Notes under the pieces: generated by a model
Databases searched by the model: none
Told to the model about the DNA's origin: nothing
What the model saw: the letters and a program-made list of their open reading frames with translations, nothing else
Program-made: the position numbers and the translations under genes
Part shown: one piece after another, positions 1 to 8,068 of the stretch
Position numbering within the stretch: the stretch's first letter is position 1
Layout of the letters: each line of letters begins with the position of its first letter
Source: Persicitalea sp964500445
Lineage (GTDB): Bacteria > Bacteroidota > Bacteroidia > Cytophagales > Spirosomataceae
Direction: 5' to 3'
Length of the DNA stretch: 64,000 bases
Assembly (NCBI GenBank): GCA_964500445.1
Contig: CAZCOG010000002.1
Coordinates: forward strand, 124,001-188,000

Positions 1-1513
1 TTTTCTTCCAGATTTTCTTGTAATCGGGGTAGTTGACCAAGGCCCGACCCGTTTCAATGAAGCCGCGCTTGTCGATAAGCATTTCCGTATTGATCCACTC
101 CGTGTAGGGCTTGGAACCAATGAAAATAAATAGCGCATCCGCCTCTACCGGCCGGGTGCTGGAATCGTTCAAATCTTCCAGTACCAATTCCTGCAAATGC
201 CCGTCGCCTTTGGCTTCCACGATTTCGGTGCAGGGCAGCAGGTGTATGTTGTCGGTAGCGTCGATCTGGTCGATCAGATAGGACGACATGGTGGCGGCCA
301 AATCCGGCTTGCGAATTACAATATAAACGTTCTTGGCAAATTGCGAAAGGTACATTGCGCCCTGTCCGGCAGAATTTCCGCCGCCCACAATGTATACTTC
401 CTTATTGCGGCAGGCGTTGGCCTCGGTAGTGGCGGCTCCGTAGTAAACCCCCGCGCCGGTGAAGTTTTCTACGCCCTGTGTTTCCAGCTTGCGGTAGTTG
501 ACACCCGTCGTGATGACGATACTCTTGGTATTCACCGTATTGCCGTTACCCAGCGTCAGGATTTTGTAGTTGTCTTTAATTTCGATGCCTACCACCTCCT
601 CGGGCGACATGAAATCTACCCCGAAACGTGTGGCCTGGGTGATAGCGCGGCGCGAAAGTTCGGCCCCGCTCAAGCCCGACGGAAAGCCGAGATAGTTTTC
701 GATCCGCGAACTCGTTCCCGCCTGTCCGCCGGGAGCGCGCTTCTCGATCATCAGCGTTTTCAAGCCCTCTGACCCGCCATATACCGCCGCCGATAGCCCC
801 GCCGGCCCCGCGCCGATGATGACAACGTCGTACATTTCATGGGTAGTTTGCAGGCTAAGGCCCAATTTTTCGGAGATGGTCCGTAGTTCGGGCTGCACCA
901 GAAAACTACCATCTTCAAAAAATACGAATGGGGCGTCCTTGGCTTCCAGATTATTGAGCGCCATGAGTTCCTGACCACGCTCATTGGTTTCGAGGTCGTA
1001 CCACTGGTAAGGATGAAGATTTCCCGACAGAAAATCCTTGATTTCGTGAGATTTGGGTGAAAACTGGTAGCCAATAACCCGGATGCCGTCGAACTCAGGA
1101 ATATTATGCATCTGCCAGTCTTCCAGCAAGTCGTTCAGCACGGGGTACATCTTCTCTTCGGGAGGATTCCAGGGCTTCATCAGGTAGTAGTCCAGCTGCA
1201 CGTCGTTGATGGCCTTGATCGCCGCATCGGTGTCGGAGTAGGCCGTCAGCAGCACCCGCTTGGCGTGGGGGAAAATCTTCTTTGCTTCTGTAAGATAGTC
1301 GACGCCGAGCATCTGGGGCATCCTTTGGTCTGAAACGAAGAGGGCCACGGTCTCGTTTTTCTGCTTCAGATCTTTCAACGCGTCCAGCGCTTCCCGCGCC
1401 GAATCGGTACTCATGACTTTATATTCTTTGCGATACTGGCTGCGCAGGTCGCGGGTCAGGGCGCGAAGTACCTGCGCGTCGTCGTCAACGGCAATAATGA
1501 TGGGCTGCTTCAT
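1..1513 (-). CDS. Response regulator fused to thioredoxin-reductase-like FAD oxidoreductase (C-terminus cut by window)
   Basis: The reading frame starts at 1513 and runs off the left edge. Residues 1-125 are a CheY-like receiver: acidic triad at 10-12, phosphoacceptor Asp62 in VSDQRMP, a TAY switch and the KPW lysine. A middle segment (about 130-220) resembles the glutaredoxin-like module found in front of some FAD reductases. Then comes a thioredoxin-reductase fold with an FAD-binding GAGPAGLSAA motif, GGQAG, and an NADPH-binding GGGNSAGQGA motif. The CxxC normally just before the NADPH motif is absent: the equivalent stretch reads GAATTEANAC. It probably acts as a phosphorylation-controlled flavoprotein that does not use the classical dithiol. 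The sensor kinase at 1635-3017 lies directly upstream on the same strand and is its likely partner. The electron acceptor is unknown. Confidence 0.9.
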   Translation of the reverse strand, partial: MKQPIIIAVDDDAQVLRALTRDLRSQYRKEYKVMSTDSAREALDALKDLKQKNETVALFVSDQRMPQMLGVDYLTEAKKIFPHAKRVLLTAYSDTDAAIKAINDVQLDYYLMKPWNPPEEKMYPVLNDLLEDWQMHNIPEFDGIRVIGYQFSPKSHEIKDFLSGNLHPYQWYDLETNERGQELMALNNLEAKDAPFVFFEDGSFLVQPELRTISEKLGLSLQTTHEMYDVVIIGAGPAGLSAAVYGGSEGLKTLMIEKRAPGGQAGTSSRIENYLGFPSGLSGAELSRRAITQATRFGVDFMSPEEVVGIEIKDNYKILTLGNGNTVNTKSIVITTGVNYRKLETQGVENFTGAGVYYGAATTEANACRNKEVYIVGGGNSAGQGAMYLSQFAKNVYIVIRKPDLAATMSSYLIDQIDATDNIHLLPCTEIVEAKGDGHLQELVLEDLNDSSTRPVEADALFIFIGSKPYTEWINTEMLIDKRGFIETGRALVNYPDYKKIWKK

Positions 1514-1634
1514 TCAATGGAGGGTTGATGGTGGACAGTTGACAATGAACAGTGTCCCTGGATTCAGTTTTTTCAACAAAAATAGTATTTAAAAAATCAG
1601 GCAGCTGTGGCTGAATTCTTTTATTCAAAGTACT

Positions 1635-3017
1635 TCACTCAATCGGCAGACAGACGTTAAACTCCGTATGCCCCGGCCGGGAATTAACTTTGATTTGTCC
1701 GTTATGACGCTTGACGATGTTCTGAGCGATTTCTAGACCCAGGCCGCTGCCTTTGCCAATTTCTTTGGTAGTGAAAAATGGATCAAAAATTTGTTCAAGT
1801 ACCTCTGCCGGAATACCGCTGCCGTTGTCGATTACTTTGGTAATGACAAATTCGCGATCCTGCCGTGACTCGATGCGGATTTCGCCCGCTTCGGGCAGGG
1901 CGTCGATGGCATTGTCAATGAGGTTGGTCCACACCTGATTCATTTCGCCCGGACTGACGCATACTTTGGGCAGGTCGTCGGGCATGTCCACATCCACTTT
2001 AATGTGGTTGGCCTTTATCTTGTGTTGCAGGATGCGCAGGGTACTTTCTACTCCATCGCGCAGTACGATCATTTTCTTGTCGGCTCCACCGTCCATATGG
2101 GAGTACTCCTTAATTGATTTCACCAGGTCGCCGATGCGCTGAGAAGCCTCGGCGATTTCGTCCACCATTTTTTCAGTAGTCAGCACGCTGTTGATCCAGG
2201 TAAGTACGGCCGTCAGGTCTTTGGGTAGCACCACTTCGCCAATGTCGTCGAGTTCCTCCACCTTTACACCGTATTCGGCGAAGGATTCAGCGATCTCGAA
2301 ACTATCCTCCACTTCGTGGTCTTCCAGCCAATCGGTCAGTTCATCTTCCAGCCCTGAACGCTCCATCAGGGTCTGATCAGGTGTCCCCCGCTGCAGCACA
2401 GCAGCCAGAATCTCGTTCACACGATCTACCCGCGCCTCGTCGGACTCAATCGAAATGACCTGCTTGAATTTTTCGGGTACAAAACCTAAATGCTTTTTCA
2501 GCGCCGAGGCACTGCGCACAACCGCTGCCGCCGGGTTGTTGAGTTCGTGGGCCAGACCCGCCGAAAGTTTGCCAAGCGAAATCATTTTTTCATTCTGCTG
2601 ATCAAGCTTTGTGAACGTTCGGATACGGTCCAGCATCAAATGGACCAGGTTCTCAACCAGCTCGTGTTGGGTTTCGATCATTGTCCGAAACTTACTGCGG
2701 TGCAGACGCAGCACGGTAGTTTTTTCCAGAGCCACGGCACTGGCGGCCCCGATTTTCATCCGTGAGTAAGGAAGGAGCCCCCCGATATAGCCTTTTTCGT
2801 TAAAGCCAAGTTCACGGTGCTGACCATTGCGGTTGACAAACATCCGCATCCGGCCCGCAATCACAATCATCAGGTAGTCAACCGGATCACCGTTCTGGTA
2901 AAGGTAGTCGCCTTCCTTTGCCTCGATAATTTCGGAGTTCTCCACGAGCCATTGTAATTCCGACTCCGGAACCGAGGAAAGGCTTTCATTGCCTTTCAGT
3001 TCTTGTAGAATGTTCAT
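1635..3017 (-). CDS. Sensor histidine kinase with N-terminal cyclic-nucleotide-binding-type domain
   Basis: 460 residues. Residues 1-130 form a CRP/cNMP-binding beta-barrel (GDYLYQNGDPVDYLMIVIAGR). A kinase core follows, with the H-box LAHELNNPAAAV (His157), an N-box near NQVWTNLIDNAIDALP, G1 DNGSGIP and G2 GKGSGLGLEI. There is no membrane segment, so the protein is cytosolic. It is probably transcribed with the receiver-reductase fusion that starts 121 bases downstream, forming a two-component pair sensing an intracellular ligand or redox state. Whether the N-terminal domain binds a cyclic nucleotide cannot be decided from sequence. The HELNNP H-box places it among redox-type HisKA-like kinases. 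Confidence 0.93.
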   Translation of the reverse strand: MNILQELKGNESLSSVPESELQWLVENSEIIEAKEGDYLYQNGDPVDYLMIVIAGRMRMFVNRNGQHRELGFNEKGYIGGLLPYSRMKIGAASAVALEKTTVLRLHRSKFRTMIETQHELVENLVHLMLDRIRTFTKLDQQNEKMISLGKLSAGLAHELNNPAAAVVRSASALKKHLGFVPEKFKQVISIESDEARVDRVNEILAAVLQRGTPDQTLMERSGLEDELTDWLEDHEVEDSFEIAESFAEYGVKVEELDDIGEVVLPKDLTAVLTWINSVLTTEKMVDEIAEASQRIGDLVKSIKEYSHMDGGADKKMIVLRDGVESTLRILQHKIKANHIKVDVDMPDDLPKVCVSPGEMNQVWTNLIDNAIDALPEAGEIRIESRQDREFVITKVIDNGSGIPAEVLEQIFDPFFTTKEIGKGSGLGLEIAQNIVKRHNGQIKVNSRPGHTEFNVCLPIE

Positions 3018-3080
3018 TATATAACGTTGAGTAGGAAAACATTTGAACGCCTAGAGCCCAAGGGAAAGTTTCCTCTTTGC

Positions 3081-3947
3081 TCATTGTCGCAAGCCTTTCA
3101 GATATTCTATACTGATGGGTACAAAGGCCAGTTCTTGCTCGCTCTCATCCTCGATAAAAAAGTGCTTGATGCCGACCTTCTTGGCGGTACGTATAACGTT
3201 TTCAATATCCACCTGCCCGGTGCCGAGCGGTACGTCGTTCTCGTGCGGTGTGCCACCCGTCAGGTCACCTTTTACGCCTTTTTTAAGATCTTTCAGGTGC
3301 ATCAGCTTCCAGCGACTGCCATATTTGTTGAGCAGCGCCACCGGATCGCCGCCGCCGAAGTGCGTCCATAGTACATCCATCTCGAAAGAAACGTACTTTG
3401 GGTCGGTATTCTTGATAAGGTAGTCCATCAAAGTACCATCGCCATAAGGCTGAAACTCATAGCCATGGGTGTGGTAGCAGAACGTGAGCCCATTGTCTGC
3501 CAGTACTTTACCGACGCGGTTGAAGTCTTCTACTGCCTGCTTGGCGTTATCGAGGGTAAAATTACCGCGCTGATGCGGTATCCAGGCTACCATCACAAAT
3601 TTAGAACCCAGGGCTTTGGCTTGCTCTACGACTTTCATCGGGTCCTTCACGATTTGCTCATAACCCGCTCCGGTACCGACGATGTCGATGCCGCGCGCGG
3701 CGCACATTTTGCGGAATTCCTGGGGGGATAATCCGCCTGGGGCACCTGCTTCAATTTCTGTAATGCCCAGTTTCTGGATGGTGTCGAGTACTGCCGCTAC
3801 GCCTTTGTCCCAGTGATTGCGGTAGGTATACGCCTGCACGCCCAGCGGATGGGTGTATAGTGGCTTGCCTTTTTTCTGTGCCAGGACCTGTGAAAAATCC
3901 AGGGCTACGAAGGCAATTGCGGCGATGAAGAAGAGATTTTTTTTCAT
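3081..3947 (-). CDS. Secreted sugar phosphate isomerase/epimerase-like TIM-barrel protein
   Basis: 288 residues with a Sec signal peptide (MKKNLFFIAAIAFVALDF, cleavage near LAQ), so it is periplasmic or exported. The rest is a xylose-isomerase-like TIM barrel (AP endonuclease 2 family): EAGAPGG, CYHTHGYEF, EMDVLWTHFGG and MHLKD carry the His, Glu and Asp residues that usually bind the metal, and IEDE sits near the C-terminus. Exported members of this family are common in Bacteroidota and act on sugars or polyols, but the substrate cannot be named. It stands alone, between the kinase gene and the divergent purU. Confidence 0.85.
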   Translation of the reverse strand: MKKNLFFIAAIAFVALDFSQVLAQKKGKPLYTHPLGVQAYTYRNHWDKGVAAVLDTIQKLGITEIEAGAPGGLSPQEFRKMCAARGIDIVGTGAGYEQIVKDPMKVVEQAKALGSKFVMVAWIPHQRGNFTLDNAKQAVEDFNRVGKVLADNGLTFCYHTHGYEFQPYGDGTLMDYLIKNTDPKYVSFEMDVLWTHFGGGDPVALLNKYGSRWKLMHLKDLKKGVKGDLTGGTPHENDVPLGTGQVDIENVIRTAKKVGIKHFFIEDESEQELAFVPISIEYLKGLRQ

Positions 3948-4105
3948 TACAGGAAATGATAAATTATTGATTTTTAGTTTTTTATAAAAACGACAAGCCG
4001 AGAATTAGTTAATAGATAATAAAGAAAACTTCTTTAAAGCTTTACTCATACAAAGTTAACTCAAACCTGCGGAATCCATTGCTGAAATCCAGCCAACGGA
4101 CAAAC

Positions 4106-4113
4106 TACTTTTG
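4106..4113 (+). promoter_or_regulatory. Bacteroidota -7 element upstream of purU
   Basis: TACTTTTG matches the TAnnTTTG consensus of the Bacteroidota housekeeping sigma factor. No well-spaced -33 TTTG is seen; the nearest is an ATTG 24 bases upstream. It implies a start of transcription near 4120, ahead of both candidate purU start codons. Confidence 0.5.
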
Positions 4114-4180
4114 TCCGAGCGAGCTTTATCGTTACTTTGTCGTTCTTAACTCGATGTTTCGTCACAAAAAGTACTTTACA

Positions 4181-5035
4181 ATGGCTGACCGCCAACCGCC
4201 CAAAAACCACCGTCATATTCTCTTGATGAACGGTCCCGACCACAAGGGGCTCATTTACCTTGTGACCCGCGTCCTGTTCGAAAATAACCAGAATATTATT
4301 AAGAACGACGAGTACGTCAGTCCGTCGGGGCGGTTTTTCATGCGGACAGAGTTCGAGGGCGAAGCTGACCTGACCCAACTCACCAAAACCCTGAATGCTG
4401 AACTACCCGAAGGCATCGGGCTGCGCATCAACCCTACCAAGAAAAAAGACATTGTGCTGCTGGTAACCAAGGAACACCATTGTCTGGCCGAACTCCTTAT
4501 TCGTTACGCTTTCGACGAGCTGGACGCTAACATTCAGGCAGTCGTGAGTAATTACAATGTTTTACAACCACTCGTGAGCAAATTTGGTATTCCCTTTCAC
4601 TTCGTGACGCACGAGCATAAAAGCCGCGAAGAACACGAGGAAGCCATTCTGCGTACTCTGGAGGTGTACCAGCCGGAGTACCTGGTGCTGGCTAAGTACA
4701 TGCGGGTACTGACGCCGACTTTTGTACAGCAGTATAACAACCGGATCGTCAATATCCATCACTCCTTCCTGCCCGCCTTCATGGGAGCCAATCCTTACCG
4801 TCAGGCGTACAACCGAGGCGTGAAAATCATTGGTGCCACGGCGCACTTCGTGAATAATGATCTGGATGAAGGCCCGATCATTGCTCAGGATGTGAAAGAA
4901 GTGGATCACCGCCTTACGCCTTCCGATATGGCCACGCTGGGCCGTGATACCGAAAAACTGGTACTGTCGAAGGCGCTCAAACTGGTCTTCAATGACCGGG
5001 TTTTTATTCATGACAACCGGACGGTAATTTTGTAA
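4181..5035 (+). CDS. purU: Formyltetrahydrofolate deformylase
   Basis: Hydrolyses 10-formyl-THF to THF and formate, balancing the one-carbon pool and feeding formate to purine synthesis. From ATG 4181 the protein has 284 residues, the usual length. The N-terminal ACT domain begins HILLMNGPDHKGLIYLVT. The C-terminal formyltransferase-fold domain contains NIHHSFLPAFMGANPY and DEGPII, with the Asn/His/Asp catalytic set (IVNIHHS and the Asp of DLDEGP). An in-frame ATG at 4154 would add nine residues (MFRHKKYFT). I prefer 4181 because the ACT domain starts soon after, but neither has a clear ribosome site. Monocistronic. Confidence 0.93.
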   Translation: MADRQPPKNHRHILLMNGPDHKGLIYLVTRVLFENNQNIIKNDEYVSPSGRFFMRTEFEGEADLTQLTKTLNAELPEGIGLRINPTKKKDIVLLVTKEHHCLAELLIRYAFDELDANIQAVVSNYNVLQPLVSKFGIPFHFVTHEHKSREEHEEAILRTLEVYQPEYLVLAKYMRVLTPTFVQQYNNRIVNIHHSFLPAFMGANPYRQAYNRGVKIIGATAHFVNNDLDEGPIIAQDVKEVDHRLTPSDMATLGRDTEKLVLSKALKLVFNDRVFIHDNRTVIL

Positions 5036-5138
5036 TGCAAATGTCATTCCTATTACGCGAAGCTCAGGCTAGTTTGCTGCACCTCGGAGATTAGGTTTCC
5101 TGATATTTCGGCTTTCCTAATAAAACCAAAACATTCCC

Positions 5139-5651
5139 ATGCCCCTTATCAAAACTGTTCGTGACCTTACGCCCGCCTTTGGCGAGAATTGCTGGCTGGC
5201 CGATAACGCCACCGTGGTAGGCGACGTGATAATGGGCCAAAACTGCACCGTGTGGTTTAATGCCGTGGTGCGCGGCGACGTCAACAGCATCCGCATCGGC
5301 GACTTTTCCAATGTGCAGGATGGAGCCGTGATACACTGTACCTACCAGCGCTTCGCAACTACCATTGGCAACTACGTGTCGATCGCGCACAACGCCATCG
5401 TGCACGGATGCACCCTTGAAGACCGGGTACTTGTGGGCATGGGCGCCATCGTGATGGACGGAGCGACGGTCGGTACGGGATCGATCATCGCCGCCGGAGC
5501 CATAGTCACGCAGGGCACGCAAATAGAACCCGGCAGCATATACGCCGGAAACCCGGCTCGCTTTTTGAAGAAAATCACGCCCGAACTGGACGTCATGATC
5601 GACCGCACGGCTATGAACTATGTCACCTATGCGGGCTGGTATCGATCGTAG
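5139..5651 (+). CDS. Gamma-carbonic-anhydrase-family hexapeptide-repeat protein
   Basis: 170 residues forming a left-handed beta-helix: repeated hexapeptide turns (VVGDVIMG, VVRGDVNSIRIGD, SNVQDGAVIH). Zinc-ligand-type histidines are present in VIHC and SIAHNAIVHGC, so a metal site is likely. The family (YrdA/PaaY/gamma-CA-like) includes real carbonic anhydrases and proteins of unknown activity, so the catalytic role is inferred. The C-terminal helix (ELDVMIDRTAMNY) is typical of the trimer. The FAH-family gene lies 65 bases downstream on the same strand. Confidence 0.88.
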   Translation: MPLIKTVRDLTPAFGENCWLADNATVVGDVIMGQNCTVWFNAVVRGDVNSIRIGDFSNVQDGAVIHCTYQRFATTIGNYVSIAHNAIVHGCTLEDRVLVGMGAIVMDGATVGTGSIIAAGAIVTQGTQIEPGSIYAGNPARFLKKITPELDVMIDRTAMNYVTYAGWYRS

Positions 5652-5716
5652 CGCAGAGCGAAATTTTTTTCGAACCTTATCCATTCTCCTGAATTTTTCC
5701 TAACCTCAAAAACACG

Positions 5717-6553
5717 ATGAAACTCTACCGCACCCTCCACGGCGTCCTGCTGGAAAAAGAAAACCAGTACTACCGCCTTCACGAATCCGACTGGGACACC
5801 GTCGTGAACCGCGACGACCTGCACGACTGGCTCGTCACCCAGACCGAGAGCTTGTTGCTGTTGCCTTTTACCGACGGCTCGCCAATGCCCGAGGTTATTG
5901 CGCCCATCGGCACGCAGGAGGTGTGGGCGTCGGGCGTTACTTACTTTCGCAGTCGCGAGGCCCGGATGGAAGAGTCTGAGAAAGCGGGTGGAGGTAGTTT
6001 TTACGACCGCGTCTACTCCGCCGAACGACCCGAGCTATTCTTCAAAGCCAATGCCTGGCGCGTCGTGGGAGATTCGGGAATGGTTCGCATCCGTAAAGAC
6101 TCCGGCTGGGACGTTCCTGAGCCGGAACTGACGCTATTTGCTACTTCTTCCGGCAAACTGGTGGGCTATACCATCGGTAACGACATGAGCTCTCGCAGCA
6201 TCGAAGGTGAGAACCCGCTGTATTTGCCCCAGGCCAAATCGTACGATGGCAGCGCGGCCCTCGGCCCCTGCCTGTACGTGACCGATGAACCACTTTCGTC
6301 CGACACCGAAATCAGCATCGCTATTATCCGCGATGGCGAGGAGGTATTTGGCAATACCGTGCTGCTTTCTCAGATGAAGCGCAAACCCGACGAGCTGCTC
6401 GGCTTCCTTTTTCGAGAAATGGTCTTTCCGCAGGGCGTGTACCTGATGACCGGGACCGGCATTATTCCGCCATCCGAATTCACCTTGCAGTCGGGTGATA
6501 AAATCTTCATTACCATCGAGCCGATTGGTACTTTGGTGAATACCGTGGCGTAA
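5717..6553 (+). CDS. Fumarylacetoacetate hydrolase-family protein
   Basis: 278 residues. The C-terminal FAH domain carries the metal ligands in PEPELTLF (ExE) and the downstream Asp of YTIGNDMSSRSIEGENP, followed by YLPQAKSYDGSAALGP. The family hydrolyses or hydrates 2-keto acids, including 2-keto-4-pentenoate and sugar-derived 2-keto-3-deoxy acids; in Bacteroidota such genes often sit in sugar-acid pathways. No pathway partner is adjacent, so the substrate is undetermined. The stop lies five bases from the convergent end of the 5'-nucleotidase gene. Confidence 0.87.
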   Translation: MKLYRTLHGVLLEKENQYYRLHESDWDTVVNRDDLHDWLVTQTESLLLLPFTDGSPMPEVIAPIGTQEVWASGVTYFRSREARMEESEKAGGGSFYDRVYSAERPELFFKANAWRVVGDSGMVRIRKDSGWDVPEPELTLFATSSGKLVGYTIGNDMSSRSIEGENPLYLPQAKSYDGSAALGPCLYVTDEPLSSDTEISIAIIRDGEEVFGNTVLLSQMKRKPDELLGFLFREMVFPQGVYLMTGTGIIPPSEFTLQSGDKIFITIEPIGTLVNTVA

Positions 6554-6558
6554 GTAGT

Positions 6559-8064
6559 TTAAAGTTTTTTGAGAAATTCAATGAACACCTTCCGCACGTC
6601 CGAGCGGGGGTCATCGGACTCGGGCGTGACGATGGGTGGAATAATGCCAGGATTGGCCGAGACCAGGAAACTCATGCCGAATTCCTTACCCGTGAGCAGA
6701 AAATCCGGCAGTACAACCTGATAAGCTCGGGATGGGTCGAATGGCTGGTCTGCTATAACCCAGGTGCGGGTAGCATCGTCATAATGTGCGTTAGCGTGGT
6801 GCAGAAATCCGCCTTTGCCCCGGCTTAATCGACCTGCTTCAAGTACTTTGTGAAGCAGGTCGCCTTTCATGTTTACTTTTTTGATGCCACCACCAAAAGG
6901 CATCAGCCTGACCACATCGTACTGCGAAATCGGGCCTTCCAGCATATCGTCCAGTCGCAGCGAACCTCCGTTGAATATTGCCAGATCACTGCCCGGAAAG
7001 GCCTGGAACATACTTTCGGCGATGAGGGTAGTCAGTGTCCCGTGCTCACGTCGGACGACGGCGTCACGCCCGTCCAGCGGTTCAGGTGTGGTATAAACTA
7101 CTTCGTTGGGCTCAAAACCCTGCGCCCGGAAACTTTCATCGGTAATGGTTTGCCATTTGGTTACCAAGGCGGCAGTTGCGGGATCTTCGGGAACGCTCTC
7201 GTCGATAATTTTGAGTTCTGATTCGAGATTGACCAGTTGGTTTTTTCGGTTGAAATGGAGACGGTGGATGCAGGCCGTTCTTGCATTGGCGTCCGCTTTG
7301 GCAACGATGGTGTTGCCTACCTTTAGCTGTATGTGGTCGTGATCGTGTCCGCCCATAATGAGTGCCAGGCCGGGGATTTGTTCGGCCATACGCTGATCGT
7401 CGTCCACATCGAGATGCGTGAGGGCTACTACGGCGTCACAGCGGTTTTTGAGGTCTTCGTACTCACGCCTGGCAACGTCAAAAGGATCAGTAACCTGCAC
7501 ATAATCTTTATTGACGGGGATACAGATTCCGAAAATGCCCACGCGCGCCTTACCATTGTCCAGCACCAGTGAAGTCGGGAAGTTTGCTCCGTCTTTACTG
7601 AAAGGCACGATTTTGTTTCCTTGACGAAGCTGCATATTGGCAATTATCCAGCGAAATTTGGACTCCTCGATGCGCTGGTTCAGGGTAACGGGCGCATCGT
7701 CGTCGTAATCGAACTCATGGTTGCCGAAGGTCACCAGATCCAGACCCGCCCCATTGAGGACGTCTACCATTTGTCGCCCCTTGATACGTTCGCCCTCATA
7801 TCGCAGCGTCCCGATCACCGAAGGACTGAGAAAGTCGCCTGCCAGCACGAAGTAAGTACCTTTGGGATTCTCCTTTTTCAATTGCTTGTTGAGATATGCT
7901 ACCCGCGCCAGACCACCCGACTTGCCATTGTCGAGCGGCGCGATCTCGTAGACATCGTTAATGTGCAGGAAGGTAATCGTGCGCCCTGACTGGCAACCAA
8001 CCGTGATGGTCAGCAGCCATATTAAGCGAAGAGGTTTCAGTCGGGGAGTTAGGAATTTGAACAT
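6559..8064 (-). CDS. 5'-nucleotidase / UshA-family metallophosphoesterase, probable lipoprotein
   Basis: 501 residues from ATG 8064. An in-frame extension to 8148 exists but overlaps the upstream M61 gene and would bury the signal peptide. The N-terminus (MFKFLTPRLKPLRLIWLLTITVGC) looks like a lipoprotein signal with Cys after VG, a slightly imperfect lipobox. The calcineurin-like domain has FLHINDVYE, GNHEFDYDDD and GGHDHDH, the dinuclear-metal ligands. The C-terminal 5'-nucleotidase domain has FNGGSLRLD and LMPFGG. It likely dephosphorylates nucleotides in the periplasm. The start is four bases after the M61 stop, so the two genes form an operon. Confidence 0.92.
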   Translation of the reverse strand: MFKFLTPRLKPLRLIWLLTITVGCQSGRTITFLHINDVYEIAPLDNGKSGGLARVAYLNKQLKKENPKGTYFVLAGDFLSPSVIGTLRYEGERIKGRQMVDVLNGAGLDLVTFGNHEFDYDDDAPVTLNQRIEESKFRWIIANMQLRQGNKIVPFSKDGANFPTSLVLDNGKARVGIFGICIPVNKDYVQVTDPFDVARREYEDLKNRCDAVVALTHLDVDDDQRMAEQIPGLALIMGGHDHDHIQLKVGNTIVAKADANARTACIHRLHFNRKNQLVNLESELKIIDESVPEDPATAALVTKWQTITDESFRAQGFEPNEVVYTTPEPLDGRDAVVRREHGTLTTLIAESMFQAFPGSDLAIFNGGSLRLDDMLEGPISQYDVVRLMPFGGGIKKVNMKGDLLHKVLEAGRLSRGKGGFLHHANAHYDDATRTWVIADQPFDPSRAYQVVLPDFLLTGKEFGMSFLVSANPGIIPPIVTPESDDPRSDVRKVFIEFLKKL

Positions 8065-8068
8065 ACGG

